Source: Chromobacterium alticapitis (GTDB lineage Bacteria > Pseudomonadota > Gammaproteobacteria > Burkholderiales > Chromobacteriaceae). From it: DNA of 64,000 nucleotides. The translations under genes were made by a program, and so were the position numbers. How positions within the stretch are numbered: the first letter of the stretch is position 1; each line of letters opens with the position of its first letter. The stretch is taken from positions 1-64,000 of the forward strand of contig NZ_PQWB01000028.1 in assembly GCF_002924365.1 (NCBI RefSeq), read 5' to 3'. Of this stretch, positions 58,707-64,000 are shown piece by piece. Under the pieces are notes generated by a model. That model was not told the origin of the DNA. It saw only the letters and a list, made by a program, of their open reading frames with translations, and searched no databases.

Positions 58707-60944
58707 TTAGGCCTGCACGGCGGCGATGGCGGCGTTGAAGGCGGCGCTCGGGCGCATCACCGCGCTGCACTTGGCGGCATCCGGCAAATAGTAGCCGCCA
58801 ATGTCGGCCGCTTTGCCTTGCACGGCCTTCAATTCGGCCAGGATGGTTTGCTCGCTGTCGGCCAACTGCTTGGCGACGGGCGCGAAGCGGGCTTGCAGTT
58901 CCTTGTCTTCGGACTGCTCGGCCAGCGCCTGCGCCCAGTACATGGACAGGTAGTACTGGCTGCCGCGGTTGTCCAGCTCGCCGGTGCGGCGCGACGGGGA
59001 TTTGTTCTCGTCCAGCAGCTTGCCGGTGGCGAGGTCCAGCGTCTTGGCCAGCACCTTGGCCTTGCCGTTGCCGGTCTTGATGCCCAGATCTTCCAGCGAA
59101 ACCGCCAGCGCCAGGAACTCGCCCAGGCTGTCCCAGCGCAGGTGGTTCTCTTCCAGCAGCTGCTGCACGTGCTTGGGAGCGGAGCCGCCGGCGCCGGTTT
59201 CGTACATGCCGCCGCCTGCCATCAGCGGCACGATGGACAGCATCTTGGCCGAGGTGCCCAGCTCCATGATGGGGAACAGGTCGGTCAGGTAGTCGCGCAG
59301 GATGTTGCCGGTGACCGAGATGGTGTCCAGGCCGCGGGCCACGCGCTCCAGCGTATAGCGCATCGCGCGCACCTGGGACATGATGTGGATGTCCAGGCCG
59401 TTGGTGTCGTAGTCCTTCAGATAGGTTTGCACCTTCTTGATCAGCTCGTTCTCGTGCGGGCGGTACGGGTCCAGCCAGAACACGGCCGGCATGCCGGAGT
59501 TGCGGGCGCGGGTCACGGCCAGCTTTACCCAGTCGCGGATAGGCGCGTCCTTGACCTGGCACATGCGCCAGATGTCGCCGGCTTCCACGTTTTGGCTCAG
59601 CAGCACTTCGCCGGTGGCCAGATCGACGATGTTGGCTACGCCGTCTTCCTGGATTTCATAGGTCTTGTCGTGCGAGCCGTATTCTTCGGCTTTTTGCGCC
59701 ATCAGGCCGACGTTGGGCACGGTGCCCATGGTGCGCGGGTCGAAGTTGCCGTGCCATTTGCAGAAGTTGATCATCTCCTGGTAGATGCGAGCGAAGGTCG
59801 ACTCCGGCATCACGGCCTTGGCATCGTAAGGCTTGCCGTCGGCGCCCCACATCTTGCCGCCGGCGCGGATCATGGCCGGCATGGACGCGTCCACGATGAT
59901 GTCGTTCGGCGAATGGAAGTTGGTGATGCCCTTGGCGGAGTCCACCATGGCCAGGCGCGGACGGTGCTCCTGGCAGGCATGCAGGTCGCGGATGATTTCT
60001 TCGCGCTTGGAGGCCGGCAGGGTTTCGATTTTCTCGTACAGCGTGGCCATGCCGTTGTTGACGTTGACGCCCAGTTCGTCGAACAGCTTGCCGTGCTTCT
60101 CGAACGCGTCCTTGTAGTAGATCTTGACGCAGTGGCCGAACACGATGGGGTGGGACACCTTCATCATGGTGGCCTTCACGTGCAAGGAAAACAGAATGCC
60201 GGACTCGCGGCAGTCTTCCATTTCGCGCTCGTAGAAGTCGCACAGCGCCTTCTTGCTCATGAACATGGAGTCGATGATCTCGCCGTCTTGCAGCGCCACC
60301 TTCGGCTTCAGCACGATGGTCTGGCCGTTTTTGCTAACCAGTTCCATCTTGACGTCGCGGGCCTTGTCCAAGGTGATGGACTTTTCGCCGTGGTAGAAGT
60401 CGCCGTGGTGCATGTGGGAGACGTGGGTCTGCGACCACTGCTTCCATTCGCCCATCGAGTGCGGGTGTTTCTTGGCGTAGTTCTTCACCGCCAGCGGCGC
60501 GCGGCGGTCGGAGTTGCCTTCGCGCAGCACCGGGTTCACGGCGGAGCCCAGACACTTGGCGTAGCGGTCTTTGATCGCCCTTTCCGCGTCGTCGGCCGGA
60601 TTTTCCGGGTAGTCCGGCAGCGCATAGCCCTTGGACTGCAGTTCCTTTACGCAGGCCATCAGCTGGGCCACGGAGGCGCTGATATTGGGCAGCTTGATGA
60701 TGTTGGCTTCCGGCTGCAGCGTCAGCTTGCCCAGCTCGGCCAGGGTGTTGGGGACTTTTTGCTCGTCGCTCAGATAATCCGGGAATTCGGCCAGCACGCG
60801 GGCGGCCACGGAGATGTCTGCGGTGTCGACTTGAATGCCGGCGGAACCCGCGAAGGCCTGGACGATGGGCAGGAAGGAGCTGGTGGCCAGCGCCGGCGCT
60901 TCGTCGGTGAGGGTATAAATGATTTTCGATTGTTCTGCTGGCAT
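58707..60944 (-). CDS. icd: NADP-dependent isocitrate dehydrogenase, monomeric type
   Basis: This 745-residue enzyme oxidatively decarboxylates isocitrate to 2-oxoglutarate in the TCA cycle. Its length and sequence match the monomeric IDH-II class, unrelated in size to dimeric Icd. It opens [20 protein letters not shown] and shows the early [20 protein letters not shown], where the phosphate-binding Ser/Arg lie, and [24 protein letters not shown] precedes the ATG. It has its own promoter region and terminator. Confidence 0.96.
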   Translation of the reverse strand: MPAEQSKIIYTLTDEAPALATSSFLPIVQAFAGSAGIQVDTADISVAARVLAEFPDYLSDEQKVPNTLAELGKLTLQPEANIIKLPNISASVAQLMACVKELQSKGYALPDYPENPADDAERAIKDRYAKCLGSAVNPVLREGNSDRRAPLAVKNYAKKHPHSMGEWKQWSQTHVSHMHHGDFYHGEKSITLDKARDVKMELVSKNGQTIVLKPKVALQDGEIIDSMFMSKKALCDFYEREMEDCRESGILFSLHVKATMMKVSHPIVFGHCVKIYYKDAFEKHGKLFDELGVNVNNGMATLYEKIETLPASKREEIIRDLHACQEHRPRLAMVDSAKGITNFHSPNDIIVDASMPAMIRAGGKMWGADGKPYDAKAVMPESTFARIYQEMINFCKWHGNFDPRTMGTVPNVGLMAQKAEEYGSHDKTYEIQEDGVANIVDLATGEVLLSQNVEAGDIWRMCQVKDAPIRDWVKLAVTRARNSGMPAVFWLDPYRPHENELIKKVQTYLKDYDTNGLDIHIMSQVRAMRYTLERVARGLDTISVTGNILRDYLTDLFPIMELGTSAKMLSIVPLMAGGGMYETGAGGSAPKHVQQLLEENHLRWDSLGEFLALAVSLEDLGIKTGNGKAKVLAKTLDLATGKLLDENKSPSRRTGELDNRGSQYYLSMYWAQALAEQSEDKELQARFAPVAKQLADSEQTILAELKAVQGKAADIGGYYLPDAAKCSAVMRPSAAFNAAIAAVQA

Positions 60945-61290
60945 TACTCTATCTCCATGTTGATCTTGTGACGACAGAACGATTGCGCGAAGAGTTCACG
61001 GCCCGGTCAACATTCTGCGGAATGTCGGAGATCTTGGCCGGTCGGCCGCGGGGCGTCCGGCGGCTCTTGGGCAATTTTCAAAAGCGAATTATACCCTTTC
61101 TCACACGCTTGGTAGGCGGCGCAATTGAAACTTTTATGCCTGATAACTGGGCGGGCAAGGTTCGGATGTGAATAAAACAACCGTTTGAATGTTGCGTGGC
61201 AGCAATCGGCCTTCGCCATGCGCGTTTGCGCTCACGGCGCGGCCCAGCCTTGCTATCATTCGTCTACTTTCATTCAGCCGTGCCAGCCGC
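60945..61290. other. 346-base intergenic region between icd and rluE
   Basis: I see no credible gene here. On the minus strand TATAAT (61088-61093), preceded by GGG, is a good -10 box for icd, giving a leader of about 135 bases. On the plus strand TGC-TATCAT (61251-61259) looks like an extended -10 for rluE. Open frames of about 65-75 codons lack ribosome sites and family sequence. Confidence 0.6.
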
Positions 61291-61977
61291 ATGTCCCAAC
61301 TGATTCTGCTCAACAAACCGTATGGCGTGATCTGCCAGTTTTCCGAACACCCCACGCACCCCACGTTGAAGTCCTGCGTGCCGTTGCCCGGCGTCTATCC
61401 GGCCGGCCGGCTCGATACCGACAGCGAGGGGCTCTTGCTGTTGACCGGCGACGGCGCGCTGCAGCACCGCATCGCCGATCCGCGCTGGAAGCTGCCCAAG
61501 ACCTATTGGGTGAGGGTGGAGGGCGAGCCCGGTGAGGAGCAGCTGGAAATGCTGCGCCGAGGGGTGGACCTGGGCGACTTCATCACCCAGCCGGCCGAGG
61601 TGAGGCGCATAGAGGAGCCTGAGCTATGGCCGCGCAATCCGCCGGTGCGTTTCCGCAAGACCGTGCCGGATTGTTGGCTGGAAATCATCATCAGCGAGGG
61701 CAAGAACCGACAGGTGCGGCGGATGACGGCCAAGGCCGGACTGCCGACCTTGCGCCTGGTGCGCGTGGCCATCGGCCCGTGGCGGCTGGACGGCTTGCAG
61801 CCGGGCGAAATGCGCGAGCTCGACGTGAGGCTTGAGGATTTGCCGAAGCTTTCTCCTGCCGGACGCGGCGGCAGGCCGGCAGACAGGCAGCCGCAGCGCC
61901 AGGCGCCGCAGGCGGCCAAGAGCGTCAAAACGCCGGCATTCCGCTTCGCCCGCGGCAAGAAGCCGGAGAGCCGCTAA
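61291..61977 (+). CDS. rluE: 23S rRNA pseudouridine synthase RluE-type
   Basis: This 228-residue pseudouridine synthase has the catalytic Asp in YPAGRLDTDSEGLLLLT and the later EGKNRQVRRMTAKAGLPTL. There is no S4 domain, consistent with RluE (23S U2457) rather than RsuA/RluB. A basic disordered tail (GGRPADRQPQRQAPQAAK) follows the domain. I chose the ATG at 61291 (MSQLILLNKPYG). An RluE assignment is likely but not certain without alignment. Confidence 0.88.
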   Translation: MSQLILLNKPYGVICQFSEHPTHPTLKSCVPLPGVYPAGRLDTDSEGLLLLTGDGALQHRIADPRWKLPKTYWVRVEGEPGEEQLEMLRRGVDLGDFITQPAEVRRIEEPELWPRNPPVRFRKTVPDCWLEIIISEGKNRQVRRMTAKAGLPTLRLVRVAIGPWRLDGLQPGEMRELDVRLEDLPKLSPAGRGGRPADRQPQRQAPQAAKSVKTPAFRFARGKKPESR

Positions 61978-62027
61978 GCCCCGTCCGGGAACGGGGCTGC
62001 GGTTTGAGGCCGGCCCGTAAAAGCAAG

Positions 62028-62051
62028 GCGGGGAAGCCTAGGCTCCCCCGC
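62028..62051 (-). terminator. Terminator-like hairpin downstream of the hypothetical gene
   Basis: GCGGGG, AGCC and their complements form a near-continuous stem around TA. On the minus strand CTTGCTTTTA follows. A second stem (AGCCCCGT/ACGGGGCT, 61977-61998) lies right at the rluE stop. Confidence 0.55.
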
Positions 62052-62095
62052 TGGGTGGCGGCGCTCAAGCGCCGATCTTGGGTCACGGATGTGCT

Positions 62096-62521
62096 TCAAT
62101 GGTTGTGATGGTCCTCGAAATAGGCGATCGGGCCGGCGCTGGTCAGTCCGATGTGGAAGCTGGAGCTTTCCGGAAACACTTCGCCGGCGCTTTCCGCCGC
62201 GCGGACGAATTCGAACAGCACTTCGACTTCCTTGAACTTGCGGGCCAGAATCAGATTGCCTTCCAGCCAGTCATGGATTTCAGCCTCATGCGGATGCGCG
62301 TTTTCCAGCGCGAGCTGGAAGCCGCCGCCGCTGATCAGGCTGATGGCTGGCGGCATGCTGATGTCGAACTGGTTCAGCTCCTTTTGCGCCAGCTCGGCGA
62401 AGCTGGACAGTTCGTGGTTCGCCTTGTCGCGGATATCGGACAGGGCGATAGACCCGTCGTCGGCCAGCTTGCCAAGCAACTGGCTGATGCTGGGGGCGGC
62501 GGAAGCGGTTTCAAGCGACAT
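62096..62521 (-). CDS. Uncharacterised 141-residue protein next to mutS
   Basis: I do not recognise this protein. It is acidic, without signal peptide or membrane segment. Its first half looks helical (LLGKLADDGSIALSDIRDKA), and the end is His-rich (YFEDHHNH). It lies on the same strand as mutS, 64 bases downstream of it, and is followed by a hairpin. Coding potential is good and frame-consistent. Confidence 0.65.
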   Translation of the reverse strand: MSLETASAAPSISQLLGKLADDGSIALSDIRDKANHELSSFAELAQKELNQFDISMPPAISLISGGGFQLALENAHPHEAEIHDWLEGNLILARKFKEVEVLFEFVRAAESAGEVFPESSSFHIGLTSAGPIAYFEDHHNH

Positions 62522-62585
62522 CGTATTGCTCCTCTTCGTACGTTACCATTTAGTAATAATAGGTAAAGATTCCGATGGTAGCTGG

Positions 62586-64000
62586 TCAATAGGCCAGTTT
62601 TTTCAATTCGAACAATACGTCCAGGGCTTGTCTGGGGCTGAACTCATTCGGATCCAGCTCCAGCAGGCGCTCCAGGGCCGGGTGCGGCTGGGCCTCCGGC
62701 GCGGGGGCCGGCGTGGCGAACAGGTCCGGCTGCACGCGCGCGGCGGACTGGTTTTCCAGGTCCGCCAGGTGGCGGCGCGCTTCGCGTATCACCTTGCCCG
62801 GCACGCCGGCCAGCTGCGCCACCGCCAGGCCGTAGCTCTGGCTGGCCGGGCCGTCTTCCACGTGGTGCAGGAACACGATGCGGTCCTTGTGCTCCACCGC
62901 CGACAGATGCACGTTGGCCACCGCCGGGTATTCGCCGGCCAGCGTGGTCAGCTCGAAATAGTGGGTGGCGAACAGCGTGTAGGCGCGGTTCTTTTCGATC
63001 AGCGCGCGGGCGATGGCCCAGGCCAGCGCCAAACCATCGAAAGTGGACGTTCCGCGGCCCACTTCGTCCATCAGCACCAACGAGTGCTCGCTGGCGTTGT
63101 TGAGGATGTTGGCGGTTTCGGTCATTTCCACCATGAAGGTGGAGCGGCCGCCGGCCAGGTCGTCAGACGCGCCGATGCGGGTGAAGATGCGGTCGATAGG
63201 CCCGATCACCGCGGAGTCGGCCGGCACGAAGCTGCCGACGTGGGCCAGCAGCGTGATCAGCGCGTTCTGCCGCATATAGGTGGATTTACCGCCCATGTTC
63301 GGGCCGGTGATCAACAGCAGCTTGCGTTCGGCGGACAGCTTGGTGTCGTTGGCGATGAAGCGCTCCACTTCCGCCTCCACCACCGGGTGGCGGCCGGCGA
63401 GAATGTCGAGCTTGGGCTCGGGAACGAACTGCGGCTCTGCGTAGTTGCCGATGGCGGCGCGCAGGGCGAAGGCGGACAGCACGTCCAGGGTGGCGACTGC
63501 CTGGGCGATCAGCTTCAGCTCGGCGATGTGCGGGGCCAGCTCGTCCAGCAGCGCCTCGTACAGTTGCTTTTCCAGCGCCAGCGCGCGGTCCTGCGCGGTC
63601 AGCGCCTTGTCCTCGAATTCCTTCAGCTCTGGTGTGATGTAGCGTTCGGCGTTTTTCAGCGTCTGGCGGCGGCGATAGTCGTCCGGCACCTTGTCCGACT
63701 GCGCCTTGGACACTTCGATGTAGAAGCCGTGGACGCGGTTGAACTCCACTTTCAGCGTGGTGATGCCGGTGCGCTCCTTCTCGCGCGCTTCCAGCTTGAG
63801 CAGAAAGTCGCCGCAGTCGGTCTGGATGGCGCGCAGCTCGTCCAGCGTCGGGCTGAAGCCGTTGTTGATCACGCCGCCGTCGCGCAGGAAGGTGGCGGGT
63901 TCCGGCAGGATGGCGGCGGCCAACCTCTTCTGCACCGGCGAGTCGATTGGCAGCACGCTGGCCAGCTCGTTCAGCAGTGCGGAATCCAGCGAGGCGGCCA
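62586..64000 (-). CDS. mutS: DNA mismatch repair protein MutS, C-terminal part (cut by right window edge)
   Basis: About 471 codons of the C-terminal side are present and the frame is open past base 64000. It covers part of the lever/clamp domains and the ATPase domain: Walker [16 protein letters not shown], the [12 protein letters not shown] segment and Walker [21 protein letters not shown]. The tail ends in [20 protein letters not shown], matching the C-terminal tetramerisation helix. MutS recognises mismatches and starts repair with MutL. No frameshift is seen. Confidence 0.96.
   Translation of the reverse strand, partial: AASLDSALLNELASVLPIDSPVQKRLAAAILPEPATFLRDGGVINNGFSPTLDELRAIQTDCGDFLLKLEAREKERTGITTLKVEFNRVHGFYIEVSKAQSDKVPDDYRRRQTLKNAERYITPELKEFEDKALTAQDRALALEKQLYEALLDELAPHIAELKLIAQAVATLDVLSAFALRAAIGNYAEPQFVPEPKLDILAGRHPVVEAEVERFIANDTKLSAERKLLLITGPNMGGKSTYMRQNALITLLAHVGSFVPADSAVIGPIDRIFTRIGASDDLAGGRSTFMVEMTETANILNNASEHSLVLMDEVGRGTSTFDGLALAWAIARALIEKNRAYTLFATHYFELTTLAGEYPAVANVHLSAVEHKDRIVFLHHVEDGPASQSYGLAVAQLAGVPGKVIREARRHLADLENQSAARVQPDLFATPAPAPEAQPHPALERLLELDPNEFSPRQALDVLFELKKLAY

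Overview
The window is GC-rich chromosomal DNA from a betaproteobacterium of the order Neisseriales, most likely Chromobacterium or a close relative. This rests on gene content and order (surE-pcm-nlpD-rpoS, mltG-tmk-holB-pilZ-tatD, monomeric isocitrate dehydrogenase, ppsR/ppsA, rpsP-rimM-trmD-rplS) and on protein-level recognition; no database search was run. Nearly everything is core housekeeping. The only clear mobile DNA is a transposase fragment cut by the left edge. The right edge cuts mutS.

Layout. 1-520: truncated IS1595-type insertion sequence. 569-2976 (minus): psiF, modB, modA and an unknown gene, with no modC. 3219-8266 (plus): tightly packed mltG-tmk-holB-pilZ-tatD operon, then a Cys-rich secreted protein and a PhnP-like hydrolase. 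8313-10746 (minus): creA, a chorismate mutase, trpS with an attenuator, and a small unknown gene. 10930-12036: yciH facing a nucleotidyltransferase gene that looks frameshifted. 12104-15595: divergent ppsR and ppsA. 15664-18497 (minus): a cysteine-less Tpx-like protein, dctA, marC. 18665-21244 (minus): rlmL-type methyltransferase with a very long repeat-rich N-terminus. 21371-24713 (plus): mutY, relA. 24949-29200 (plus): deoC-deoA-deoB-deoD nucleoside catabolism.

29201-34902 (plus): candidate small RNA, rplM-rpsI, argC, erpA, cheR, a dadA-like oxidase and a truncated globin. 34974-38139: small exported protein, folB/plsY, signal peptidase I, histone-deacetylase family protein. 38213-41974 (plus): moxR-DUF58-transglutaminase operon. 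42017-45581 (minus): surE-pcm-nlpD-rpoS. 45700-50492: nadA diverging from a cation-efflux gene and a Pat-type protein acetyltransferase. 50599-53946 (plus): rpsP-rimM-trmD-rplS, ogt, xerD. 54006-57026: clpS-clpA diverging from a cold-shock gene. 57106-64000: GNAT acetyltransferase, LysR regulator, icd, rluE, a hypothetical gene and mutS.

The most interesting signals are regulatory. (1) Upstream of trpS lies a 17-codon leader ORF with three consecutive Trp codons. It is followed by mutually exclusive RNA segments ending in an intrinsic terminator, a complete classical attenuator on a tRNA-synthetase gene. (2) Between deoD and rplM, a well-spaced sigma70-like promoter, a 5' stem-loop, a CU-rich single strand and a T9 terminator together look like a small RNA of about 105 nt. 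(3) The argC promoter appears to be nested inside an intrinsic terminator. (4) The RlmL-type enzyme carries about 460 residues of Arg/Asp-rich tandem repeats ahead of its catalytic part. (5) A GGCT tetranucleotide repeat seems to have shifted the frame of a nucleotidyltransferase gene. I see no CRISPR array, phage island, secretion system or defence island.
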